From DASQZK01 sp963809925 (GTDB taxonomy: Bacteria > Bacteroidota > Bacteroidia > Bacteroidales > GCA-2748055), in the NCBI GenBank assembly GCA_963809925.1, contig CAWELH010000005.1, forward strand, positions 124,001-188,000: a DNA stretch of 64,000 nucleotides, given 5' to 3'. The position numbers and the translations under genes were made by a program. Below the pieces are notes generated by a model that saw only the letters and a program-made list of their open reading frames with translations, made no database searches and was not told the DNA's origin. Each line of letters begins with the position of its first letter. The first letter of the stretch is position 1. This document shows positions 1 through 7,672 of this stretch, piece after piece.

Positions 1-1
1 C

Positions 2-574
2 ACTGGAATTCTGTATTCGTGGCTGAGAAAGAATATGGCTCCTGAGCTGGATTACAATTCTCTGAACGATATGGCTTCGGGCATTCCGATCGGATCAGAT
101 GGTGTTTGTACCCTTCCTTTCGGAAACGGTGCGGAACGCATGATTGGAAATCGTGATCCGGGATGCAGCATTCACGGACTCAATTTCAATTTGCACCGCC
201 GGGAACATCTCATCCGTTCAGGCCAGGAGGGCATTGTTTTCGCCTTTCATAATGGTATGGAGATCATGAAAAATACCGGCATCGATCCGTCTGTGATACG
301 GGCAGGAAAAGCCAATATGTTCCTGAGTCCTGTATTCAGGGAGACACTGGCTGGAATTTCCGGTGCTACAATAGAACTCTATAACACTGACGGGGCGCAG
401 GGTGCTGCCCGTGGTGCCGGTCTGGGCTCCGGCATATACCATTCCGACCAGGAGGCGTTCAGAAACCTTGAGAAAATTCAGGTTATCGAACCTGATCTGA
501 CACGCCAGAATGAATACAAAGAAGCCTATGGAAAGTGGCTGACATTTTTTGAAACAGTAACCAATAACACATAA
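2..574 (+). CDS. xylB: Xylulokinase (FGGY family), 3' part only
   Basis: This is the C-terminal part of a sugar kinase of the FGGY family, most likely D-xylulose kinase, which phosphorylates xylulose made by the isomerase encoded next. The reading frame is open to the left edge (frame starting at base 2), so the 5' end lies outside the window. The visible part ends with the segment GAARGAGLGSGIY (about 60 residues before the stop), which matches the adenosine-binding C-terminal lobe of xylulokinases. The stop (TAA, 572-574) is 5 nt before xylA, so the two are surely co-transcribed. Family assignment is from motif memory; the xylose context makes xylulokinase more likely than glycerol or ribulose kinase. 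Confidence 0.9.
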   Translation, partial: TGILYSWLRKNMAPELDYNSLNDMASGIPIGSDGVCTLPFGNGAERMIGNRDPGCSIHGLNFNLHRREHLIRSGQEGIVFAFHNGMEIMKNTGIDPSVIRAGKANMFLSPVFRETLAGISGATIELYNTDGAQGAARGAGLGSGIYHSDQEAFRNLEKIQVIEPDLTRQNEYKEAYGKWLTFFETVTNNT

Positions 575-579
575 AAAAA

Positions 580-1911
580 ATGGAATATTTAACAGGAGAT
601 AAGGCATTCTTTCCCGGCATAGGGAAAATCGTTTATGAAGGCAGGGGTTCTGACAATCCCCTGGCATACAAATACTACAATCCAGAACAGATGATCAGGG
701 ATGGCAAAACCATGAAGGAATATTTTCGCTTCTCCATGGCCTACTGGCATACTCTTACCGGCAAAGGGGGTGATCCGTTCGGACCCGGGACCAGAGATTT
801 TCCATGGGATGCTAAAACCGACAGCATAGGAAGAGCAAAGGACCGGATGGATGCCGCTTTCGAACTCACAACCAAGCTTGGCCTCCCCTTTTATTGTTTT
901 CATGATATGGATATTATCGATGAAGGTACACGTATCAGTGAAACGGAGCGAAACTTTGGTATTATGGTTGATTATGCAAGGCAGAAACAAAAAGACTCAG
1001 GCGTAAAATTACTCTGGGGGACGGCAAACCTGTTCTCACATCCACGATACATGAACGGAGCTGCTACCAATCCTGATTTCCAGGCGATCACCTGGGCGGC
1101 AACACAGGTGAAGAATGCAATGGATGCTACCATAGCCATGGGCGGTGAGAATTATCTTTTCTGGGGTGGCCGTGAGGGATATATGTCATTACTCAATACC
1201 AATATGAAAAAGGAGACCGACCACCTGGCCAGATTTCTGCATATGGCGAAGGATTATGCCAGGCAAAACGGTTTCAAAGGAACATTTCTTATCGAACCAA
1301 AACCCATGGAACCAACAAAACACCAGTATGATTATGATACTGCAACAGTCATCGGATTCCTAAGGCACTACGGACTTGACAATGACTTCAGACTCAATAT
1401 TGAAGTCAACCATGCCACACTCGCCGGGCACACATTTCAGCATGAATTGCAGGTTGCTGCCGACGCTGGATTATTTTGCAGTATTGATGCCAACCGTGGT
1501 GATTACCAGAACGGATGGGACACAGACCAGTTTCCAATCAATGTTTACGAACTGGTCGAGGCCATGCTGGTAATCATTGAAGCAGGTGGTTTCAAATCCG
1601 GGGGCATTAACTTCGATGCAAAAGTAAGAAGGAACTCCACCGACCTTGAGGATCTGTTTATTGCTCATATCGCCGGGATGGATGCCTTTGCCAGGGCATT
1701 TCTGGTCGCCAGTGAGATCATAGACAAATCACCTTACCTCACGTGGCGCAATAACCGGTATGCTTCTTTTGATTCGGGTGACGGGAAGAAGTTCGAAGAG
1801 GGAAAATTCACCCTCGAAGACCTCAGGAAAATTGCCATAAGCAAGGGCGAACCTGCACAGTTGAGCGGCAAGCAGGAAATGTACGAGGCGCTGATTAACC
1901 AGTACCTATAG
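580..1911 (+). CDS. xylA: Xylose isomerase
   Basis: A complete 443-aa D-xylose isomerase, converting D-xylose to D-xylulose in the cytoplasm. Family landmarks are present in order: PFYCFHDMDI (catalytic His near residue 108 and Asp 111), WGTANLFSHPRYMNGAATNPD region (147-166), GGENYLFWGGREGY (188-201), the metal ligands in FLIEPKPMEPTKHQ (Glu 239) and NIEVNHATLAGH (Glu 275, His 278), then CSIDANRGD (300-308) and WDTDQFP (313-319). Length equals that of class II (long) xylose isomerases. The ATG at 580 follows xylB by 5 nt and has only an A-run upstream instead of a Shine-Dalgarno, as is usual for Bacteroidota. No catalytic residue appears to be missing. Confidence 0.97.
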   Translation: MEYLTGDKAFFPGIGKIVYEGRGSDNPLAYKYYNPEQMIRDGKTMKEYFRFSMAYWHTLTGKGGDPFGPGTRDFPWDAKTDSIGRAKDRMDAAFELTTKLGLPFYCFHDMDIIDEGTRISETERNFGIMVDYARQKQKDSGVKLLWGTANLFSHPRYMNGAATNPDFQAITWAATQVKNAMDATIAMGGENYLFWGGREGYMSLLNTNMKKETDHLARFLHMAKDYARQNGFKGTFLIEPKPMEPTKHQYDYDTATVIGFLRHYGLDNDFRLNIEVNHATLAGHTFQHELQVAADAGLFCSIDANRGDYQNGWDTDQFPINVYELVEAMLVIIEAGGFKSGGINFDAKVRRNSTDLEDLFIAHIAGMDAFARAFLVASEIIDKSPYLTWRNNRYASFDSGDGKKFEEGKFTLEDLRKIAISKGEPAQLSGKQEMYEALINQYL

Positions 1912-2010
1912 CAGCCCTAAGCCAGGCAGTTCTACCTGCACGTGTGTAAAAAATGTATGCAGGCAGAATATCAAACCGGTAAATCATTACTACTGACTAA
2001 TACTATTCCA

Positions 2011-3612
2011 ATGAATTCATCCAAACAAAATTTTGTGCTAATTATTATCCTGACGCTCGTGGCGACACTTGGCGGCCTCCTGTTCGGATACGATACCGCC
2101 GTGATCAATGGCGCCATCAAAGCACTCGATAGTTTTTTTATTCAGCCGTTACACGACAACCTGGAGCTTTCGGTGAAGGTGATCATAGAATTTAAGGTGG
2201 CTGCGACAATTTGCTTCGGCATTGTTGCGATTCTGGTAAGCAGCTTCTTCTACCGTCTGTTTGGCACAGGTAGAGGTAGCCTTTACAGCCTTATCTTCCT
2301 GGTAGTTGTTGGTGCAGTTGTTTATTTCAAATTCCTTGCGCTACCGAATGAACTCACTGAGAATATGGCCAATTCAATTAGCGGTTTTACGATTGCCAGT
2401 GCACTGCTTGGATGTATTATCGGGGGTTCTTTAGGAGGCTACATTAGTCAGACTGCCGGTCGTAAAAAAGGACTGTTATTGGCTGCGGCACTGTTTCTCA
2501 TTTCCGCTGTGGGCTCAGCCATCCCCGATAGAATGAATTTTCTTGGTGCAGAGGTCATAAGCAGCTTCATCTTTTATCGGGTAATTGGAGGTATCGGTGT
2601 CGGCCTGGCATCAATGCTCTCCCCCATGTATATTGCAGAAATAGCTCCGGCAAATATCAGGGGCAAGCTCGTCTCCTGGAACCAGTTTGCCATTATCTTC
2701 GGAATGTTGGTTGTCTATTTTGTTAATTTTTTCATCGCCAGAGGCCGGGAGCCCTCGTGGATCATTCAGACAGGATGGAGATGGATGTTTGCATCCGAAA
2801 CGATACCTGCCACACTCTTTTTTATTCTTTTGTTCCTCGTACCCGAAACACCAAGGTTCCTTGTAATGAAGAACAAGGAAGACCAGGCCCTGCAGCTGCT
2901 TAATCGTCTGACAGGACCATCAAGAGCCGGTGAAGTCCTGGAAGATATCAGGAAATCTCTGGTCAATAAGAAAACACCCTGGTTGAGCTACGGAGGCATG
3001 GTCATTGTTATCGGGATCTTTCTGTCTGTCTTTCAGCAGTTCGTTGGGATAAACGTGGTCCTGTACTATGCCTCCAGTATTTTCAGCAACATGGGAAGCG
3101 ATACCGATGCATCGCTTCTTCAAACCATCATCGTTGGTGCGGTTAACCTGGTCTTTACCGTCCTGGCCATTCTTACCGTCGATAAATTTGGCCGGAAACC
3201 ACTTCAGATCATCGGGGCGCTTGGAATGGCAGTCAGTATGATATGTCTTGGATTCAGTTTCTACTTCAATAATATCGGAATCGTATCCTTGATATTCATG
3301 CTTTTTTATACCGCCTTTTTCGCAATGTCATGGGGGCCGGTAACCTGGGTGCTGCTCTCGGAGATTTTCCCGAACTCCATCCGTGGTGCGATGTCGATTG
3401 CTGTGGCCGCTCAGTGGATAGCAAATCTCGTAATTTCGTGGACCTTTCCCATAATGGATGGAAACCCCTGGCTCACTGAGACCTTCCACAAAGGCTTTGC
3501 CTACTGGATTTATGGTGTGATGGGATTACTCGCCGCCTTGTTCGTTTGGAAGCTGGTACCTGAAACAAAGGGGAAAACGCTTGAGGATATGGAAGGGATG
3601 TGGAAAAAATAG
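2011..3612 (+). CDS. xylE: MFS sugar/H+ symporter, XylE-like
   Basis: A 533-aa major facilitator superfamily sugar porter, probably the D-xylose/H+ symporter of this operon. The frame shows 12 hydrophobic segments and the sugar-porter signatures: GGLLFGYDTAVINGA at the N-terminus, GRKKG in loop 2-3, RVIGGIGVGLASMLSPMYIAE, PETPRFLV at the end of TM6, QQFVGINVVLYYAS in TM7, DKFGRKPLQ in loop 8-9 and PETKGKTLEDME at the C-terminus. An in-frame GTG at 1942 would add 23 residues lacking any membrane or signal character. The ATG at 2011 places the first TM as in known sugar porters, so it is preferred. The gene lies about 100 nt after xylA and is convergent with the HlyD-like gene downstream. Substrate xylose is inferred from context. 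Confidence 0.9.
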   Translation: MNSSKQNFVLIIILTLVATLGGLLFGYDTAVINGAIKALDSFFIQPLHDNLELSVKVIIEFKVAATICFGIVAILVSSFFYRLFGTGRGSLYSLIFLVVVGAVVYFKFLALPNELTENMANSISGFTIASALLGCIIGGSLGGYISQTAGRKKGLLLAAALFLISAVGSAIPDRMNFLGAEVISSFIFYRVIGGIGVGLASMLSPMYIAEIAPANIRGKLVSWNQFAIIFGMLVVYFVNFFIARGREPSWIIQTGWRWMFASETIPATLFFILLFLVPETPRFLVMKNKEDQALQLLNRLTGPSRAGEVLEDIRKSLVNKKTPWLSYGGMVIVIGIFLSVFQQFVGINVVLYYASSIFSNMGSDTDASLLQTIIVGAVNLVFTVLAILTVDKFGRKPLQIIGALGMAVSMICLGFSFYFNNIGIVSLIFMLFYTAFFAMSWGPVTWVLLSEIFPNSIRGAMSIAVAAQWIANLVISWTFPIMDGNPWLTETFHKGFAYWIYGVMGLLAALFVWKLVPETKGKTLEDMEGMWKK

Positions 3613-3698
3613 GCGTCTACCGAATGTGTATTTAACCGGGAGGGTATTTCTTAAGACCATAGTAAAACGGCTTAACCCTTTAGATTGCAAGTACCAAA

Positions 3699-5024
3699 CT
3701 ATTTTTTATTGAGTTCCCTCTGCCTGGTGATCACGGATTTAACAGGATTAACAATCCGTTCCAACAACCTTGCATCGTCGGTGATGATCTCTGCTTCACC
3801 CTGCATTTCCTGTGTGAAGCTAACTTCGTTTCCATAGGTAGTTTTCAGTCCCCCGGGTAAGCCAACCAGAACAGAATAGGCATTATCACTCGCCACAAGG
3901 GAGATATTCCTTATCTTTCCCTTCACGATACCGTATTCCATATAAGGGAAATTGGCAAATTTAATATTGACATCCTGGCCCGGTTTTACCCTTCCTGATC
4001 CTGAGATGGGCAGTTCCATCTTCCCGATGATCTCTCCGGCATCTTCAGGTATCACGGTCATAACCACGCTTCCTTCCCTGACATTCTGATTGGCGCTCCA
4101 AAATTGGGTGAAACTGACAATACCGTCAATACTGGATCGGAGAACATATTTCTGGTCCCATGAATCAACGGATGCAGTTAGATTATCGAACGCTTCGATG
4201 ACTTGCAGCTGAAGTTTTCCCGTTTCATCATTTTTTTGAAGTTCAAGGTCAAGGATGAGCTGTCCAAGTTTAGATATCTCTATCTCATTGTTCATCAAAA
4301 CGCTCCTGGATTCTTCATAAGCTCGTTGTTTAACCAGAAAAGCCGACTTGGAGCGTTCAAAATCAGCCTGCGGGATTACCCCCTGGTTATGGAGTGTCGA
4401 ATCACGACTGAACTGGTTCTGAGCCAGGCTCACCTCATCGCTTATGATTTGGCTTTGCTTTTTAAGGGTCCAGGAATAGGCGCGGTATCTTTTAATCTCC
4501 TCCCTTACCGATTCGATCTTCTGATCATGGTAATCGAGTTTGATAAAATTCAGCAGGTCTTCATATTGCTTCAGAAAGTTGGCATACACCGACTGGATAT
4601 CTCCCAGCTTCAGGTTTCCCGGAAAGTGAAATAGGGTATCGCTGCCTGGCGCATCAAGGAGAAGGCGGTAGGTATCAAGACTGCTTCTAAGACGTTCAAG
4701 ATCGGTAAAATCGGTTGTAGATTCTATAAGTGCCATGATCTGGCCAGCGGAAACTTTCTCATTGTCTTCAACAAGAAGTGTCGCAATACGGCCGTCGGTC
4801 CTGGCTACCGCGCTGTAGGGTGGATTTTCGGTCGTAACATAGATCTTTTTCGCCTTGATAATGTATGGATATTTGAAAACCCAGCTGCCTAGCAGGATGA
4901 GAGAAATGGTAAAGAACAACAGGAGGATACCCCATCTTACAATCCAATGCGGGATATGGCCGAGAATTTCCTGTACTTCTTCACTTCTTAGATCCACGGA
5001 ATTTTTCAGATTGTCGTCAGGCAT
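3699..5024 (-). CDS. HlyD-family membrane fusion (adaptor) protein
   Basis: A 441-aa periplasmic adaptor of the HlyD type. Residues about 1-30 are cytoplasmic, one TM segment follows (about 31-52), and then a split biotinyl-lipoyl domain: ARTDGRIATLLVEDNEKVSAGQ near the N-terminal half and SSIDGIVSFTQFW near residue 300. The two halves flank a roughly 150-residue coiled-coil hairpin. The C-terminal part is the beta-barrel/membrane-proximal domain. Such proteins normally work with an ABC exporter, often a peptidase-domain type exporting bacteriocins or toxins, and a TolC. No such partner is adjacent: the neighbours are the convergent sugar transporter and gyrB. The gene is therefore an orphan here. 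A -7-like box lies 57 nt upstream of the ATG. Confidence 0.85.
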   Translation of the reverse strand: MPDDNLKNSVDLRSEEVQEILGHIPHWIVRWGILLLFFTISLILLGSWVFKYPYIIKAKKIYVTTENPPYSAVARTDGRIATLLVEDNEKVSAGQIMALIESTTDFTDLERLRSSLDTYRLLLDAPGSDTLFHFPGNLKLGDIQSVYANFLKQYEDLLNFIKLDYHDQKIESVREEIKRYRAYSWTLKKQSQIISDEVSLAQNQFSRDSTLHNQGVIPQADFERSKSAFLVKQRAYEESRSVLMNNEIEISKLGQLILDLELQKNDETGKLQLQVIEAFDNLTASVDSWDQKYVLRSSIDGIVSFTQFWSANQNVREGSVVMTVIPEDAGEIIGKMELPISGSGRVKPGQDVNIKFANFPYMEYGIVKGKIRNISLVASDNAYSVLVGLPGGLKTTYGNEVSFTQEMQGEAEIITDDARLLERIVNPVKSVITRQRELNKK

Positions 5025-5080
5025 AGGATCACTGTTCAGTATTAGAGGGTATTAAATTACACATTTTTTTATTCCGGATC

Positions 5081-5088
5081 CAAATTTA
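5081..5088 (-). promoter_or_regulatory. Bacteroidota -7 box (TAAATTTG) for the HlyD-like gene
   Basis: The minus strand reads TAAATTTG here, matching the Bacteroidota housekeeping sigma consensus TAnnTTTG. It would place transcription start about 50 nt upstream of the ATG at 5024. No convincing -33 TTTG is seen at the usual 19-21 nt spacing, so the call rests on the -7 element and its position. Confidence 0.4.
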
Positions 5089-5167
5089 AGGAAAAATGGC
5101 CTCTGAATGTCAGGTGGAGACGATAACATAGCCAGCCATCGACTGCGCAAAAACGGTCGGAAGCGAA

Positions 5168-5192
5168 AAATCTCCCCATAATGGGAAGATTT
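5168..5192 (-). terminator. Likely intrinsic terminator of gyrB
   Basis: A near-perfect inverted repeat (AAATCT-C-CCCA, loop TAA, TGGG-A-AGATTT; one internal mismatch) lies 63 nt after the gyrB stop. Read on the minus strand the hairpin is followed by a short T run (TTTTTC), the layout of a Rho-independent terminator. The stem is only moderately GC-rich, so strength is uncertain. It also separates gyrB from the HlyD-like gene, which fits that gene having its own promoter. Confidence 0.5.
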
Positions 5193-5254
5193 GAATAGGT
5201 ATTTATGGATTGACTCGTTCCGGTAACTATGTTACCTCCACTGCCATTCGCTCA

Positions 5255-7288
5255 TTATGCATCGATCTTCGCGTATTTAGCGTGTTTTTCGATGAATTCC
5301 CGTCTAGGCGGAACATCATCACCCATTAGCATTGAGAAAATCCTGTCAGCTTCTGCCGCACTTTCGATTGTGACCTGACGTAAGGTTCGATTGTCAGGAT
5401 TCATAGTGGTATCCCAGAGCTGTTCGGCATTCATTTCACCGAGACCTTTATACCTCTGGACATGGGGATTTGAACCGCCTTTGGTCATTTCCTCAACAAT
5501 CAGCTTCCGCTCTTCTTCCGTCCAGCAATATTTCTCCTGATTTCCTCTCTTGACCTGATACAGTGGAGGTGTGGCAATATAGAGGTAACCACTCTGGATC
5601 AATTCATTCATATAGCGGAAAAAGAAGGTCATGACGAGGGTTGCAATATGGCTTCCGTCCACGTCGGCATCAGTCATAATAATGATCTTATGATAGCGAA
5701 GTCCAAGCACATTGAGGGCTTTGCTGTCTTCTTCCGTTCCGATATTCACGCCCAGGGCGGTGAAAATATTTTTTATTTCTTCGTTCTCAAAAATTTTATG
5801 CTGCATGGCCTTCTCCACATTCAGGATCTTTCCTTTCAATGGAAGAATCGCCTGAAAATTACGATCTCTCCCTTGTTTGGCTGTGCCACCGGCTGAATCA
5901 CCCTCGACGATAAATATTTCCGTTTTTGCCGGGTCTTTATCAGAACAGTCGGCTAGTTTACCAGGGAGGCCGGCACCTGAAAGGACATTTTTCCGCTGTA
6001 CAAGTTCACGGGCTTTACGGGCTGCATGGCGGGCCATGGCGGCAAGGATCACTTTCTGTACGATTGTCCTTGCATCCTTCGGATGTTCTTCAAGGTAGTT
6101 AGCCAGCTCGCCGCTGACAGCACCATCGACAACACCCATAATGTCGGAATTACCAAGCTTTGTTTTGGTTTGACCTTCAAACTGAGGTTCTGCCACTTTT
6201 ACTGAAATGATGGCCGTAAGTCCTTCCCTGAAGTCATCACCATTGATATCAAACTTAAGCTTGGCGAGCATTCCCGATTTTTCAGCATACGATTTCAGAG
6301 TACGGGTCAGGCCGCGCCTAAAACCAGCAAGGTGCGTACCGCCTTCGATCGTATTGATATTATTGACGTAGGAATGTATGTTTTCCGAGAAGGACGTATT
6401 GTAATGAAGTGCAATTTCGACCGGAACACCATTTTTTTCCGTTTCGATATGAATGATCTCATCGATTAGTTTTTCGCGATTCACATCGAGGAACCGAACA
6501 AACTCCTTCAGTCCTTCTTCTGAAATAAAACTTTCATTGCGATATTTTTCTTGTACCTGACCATTTTCGTCACCGCTGTCATCCCCGTTCCCATTTCCGT
6601 TTCCGTTCTCTTCCAGCTCTCTCTTGTCGATGATGGTAAGCTGGATACCCTTATTCAGAAATGCCAGCTCACGAAGCCTCGAAGCGAGGATTTCAAAGTT
6701 AAAAGTAGTAGTGGTGAAGATTTCGTTGTCGGGCATAAAAGTAATGATGGTGCCGGTGTCATCAGCAGATCCGGTTTCACGGATATCACTCAGTGGCTTT
6801 CCTCTGCCATACTCCTGGACATAAATCTTACCATTGAGGTGTACCTCGGCCTTCAGATGGGCAGATAGGGCATTCACACAGGAAACACCAACGCCATGCA
6901 AACCGCCGGAAACTTTGTAGGAATCCTTATCAAATTTACCACCGGCATGGAGTACGGTCATTACAACTTCGAGCGCCGATTTTTTCTCCTTTTGCATCAT
7001 GTCGACGGGTATCCCCCTGCCATTGTCGGTAACCGTTATGGAACCATCTTCATTTATAATTACATCGATATTCGTACAGTAACCTGCAAGCGCTTCATCT
7101 ATTGAGTTATCCACCACCTCATAAACAAGGTGATGAAGACCCTTCACGCTGATATCACCGATATACATCGCAGGTCTCTTACGCACAGCTTCCAGCCCCT
7201 CAAGTACTTGTATACTGGTGGCAGAATAGCCCTTTCCATTTTCACCTACAACGACATTTTCATTCAGTTCTTTCTCTTTATTGTCCAT
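5255..7288 (-). CDS. gyrB: DNA gyrase subunit B
   Basis: A 677-aa type IIA topoisomerase ATPase subunit that introduces negative supercoils together with GyrA (not in the window). The GHKL ATPase motifs are visible: EVVDNSIDEA (Glu 57, Asn 61), TDNGRGIPVD (about 87-96) and GGLHGVGVSCVNALS (about 128-142). The transducer domain is followed by the Toprim motifs EGDSAGG and DADVDGSH. The C-terminus PPRREFIEKHAKYAKIDA and the phrase QAILPLKGKILNVEKA fit GyrB better than ParE. An unusual Gly/Asn/Asp-rich tract (ENGNGNGNGDDSGDENG, about residues 227-243) lies between the GHKL and transducer parts and makes the protein slightly longer than usual. The gene has its own promoter-like box at 7501-7508 and a hairpin-rich leader. 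Confidence 0.97.
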   Translation of the reverse strand: MDNKEKELNENVVVGENGKGYSATSIQVLEGLEAVRKRPAMYIGDISVKGLHHLVYEVVDNSIDEALAGYCTNIDVIINEDGSITVTDNGRGIPVDMMQKEKKSALEVVMTVLHAGGKFDKDSYKVSGGLHGVGVSCVNALSAHLKAEVHLNGKIYVQEYGRGKPLSDIRETGSADDTGTIITFMPDNEIFTTTTFNFEILASRLRELAFLNKGIQLTIIDKRELEENGNGNGNGDDSGDENGQVQEKYRNESFISEEGLKEFVRFLDVNREKLIDEIIHIETEKNGVPVEIALHYNTSFSENIHSYVNNINTIEGGTHLAGFRRGLTRTLKSYAEKSGMLAKLKFDINGDDFREGLTAIISVKVAEPQFEGQTKTKLGNSDIMGVVDGAVSGELANYLEEHPKDARTIVQKVILAAMARHAARKARELVQRKNVLSGAGLPGKLADCSDKDPAKTEIFIVEGDSAGGTAKQGRDRNFQAILPLKGKILNVEKAMQHKIFENEEIKNIFTALGVNIGTEEDSKALNVLGLRYHKIIIMTDADVDGSHIATLVMTFFFRYMNELIQSGYLYIATPPLYQVKRGNQEKYCWTEEERKLIVEEMTKGGSNPHVQRYKGLGEMNAEQLWDTTMNPDNRTLRQVTIESAAEADRIFSMLMGDDVPPRREFIEKHAKYAKIDA

Positions 7289-7385
7289 GTATTTTAAGAT
7301 TTAATGAAGACATAAGCATCCGGTAAGAATCATCATAGTTTGATCCTGCTGGTTCATATTCCGGCTTGTGATTTTGGTAGTTTGA

Positions 7386-7428
7386 AACTGCCTTCCGGGC
7401 AGTTGTTTATGAAGGCCTTCCCAAGGCC
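7386..7428 (-). promoter_or_regulatory. Two tandem hairpins in the predicted gyrB 5' leader
   Basis: Hairpin 1 is AACTGCC-TTCCG-GGCAGTT (7386-7404), a 7-bp perfect stem with a 5-nt loop. Hairpin 2 is GGCCTT-CCC-AAGGCC (7414-7428), a 6-bp perfect stem with a 3-nt loop. Both lie inside the roughly 200-nt leader expected if transcription starts at the TACCTTTG box. Neither is followed by a long U tract in the gyrB direction, so they look more like RNA structure or protein-binding sites than terminators. Function is unknown. Confidence 0.4.
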
Positions 7429-7500
7429 GCTGAATCTTATATAAAACGGTCTGAATTTCAAAGTTTTACATTAACCATCCAACATCACTAAATTTCATAT

Positions 7501-7508
7501 CAAAGGTA
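7501..7508 (-). promoter_or_regulatory. Bacteroidota -7 box (TACCTTTG) for gyrB
   Basis: The minus strand reads TACCTTTG, an exact match to TAnnTTTG. The predicted start of transcription is near 7495, giving a leader of about 205 nt before the gyrB ATG at 7288. A good -33 TTTG is not seen at the standard spacing. Confidence 0.45.
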
Positions 7509-7672
7509 CAAAAATCCGATGGCTTTTCCTCGATAAAAATAAAGTATTTTGAATGGTTTTTCAACAAAGAATTAACAACGTAATATCCTAAAATTCAGTT
7601 GTTTATAAATAAATTTTTGGAATGATTTCTTCCCTGCGTTTTACGAATTCGTAAATGTTTGTAATACACTGA

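Larger units (their letters stand above)
7289..7672. other. Intergenic region: gyrB leader
   Basis: A 384-nt gap between gyrB and the upstream barrel gene, both on the minus strand. No ORF with coding character was found. It holds a TACCTTTG promoter box (7501-7508, minus strand) and two tandem hairpins between that box and the gyrB start (listed separately). The stretch 7530-7672 is AT-rich and shows nothing else recognisable, apart from possibly the end of the preceding transcript. Confidence 0.5.

Noticed and set aside
1942..2010. GTG-initiated N-terminal extension of the sugar transporter
   Set aside because: The added 23 residues are not hydrophobic and do not resemble any sugar porter; the ATG at 2011 aligns with the normal start.
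5255..7288. Alternative identity as ParE (topoisomerase IV)
   Set aside because: The C-terminal REFIEKHAKYAKIDA and QAILPLKGKILNVEKA segments fit GyrB.
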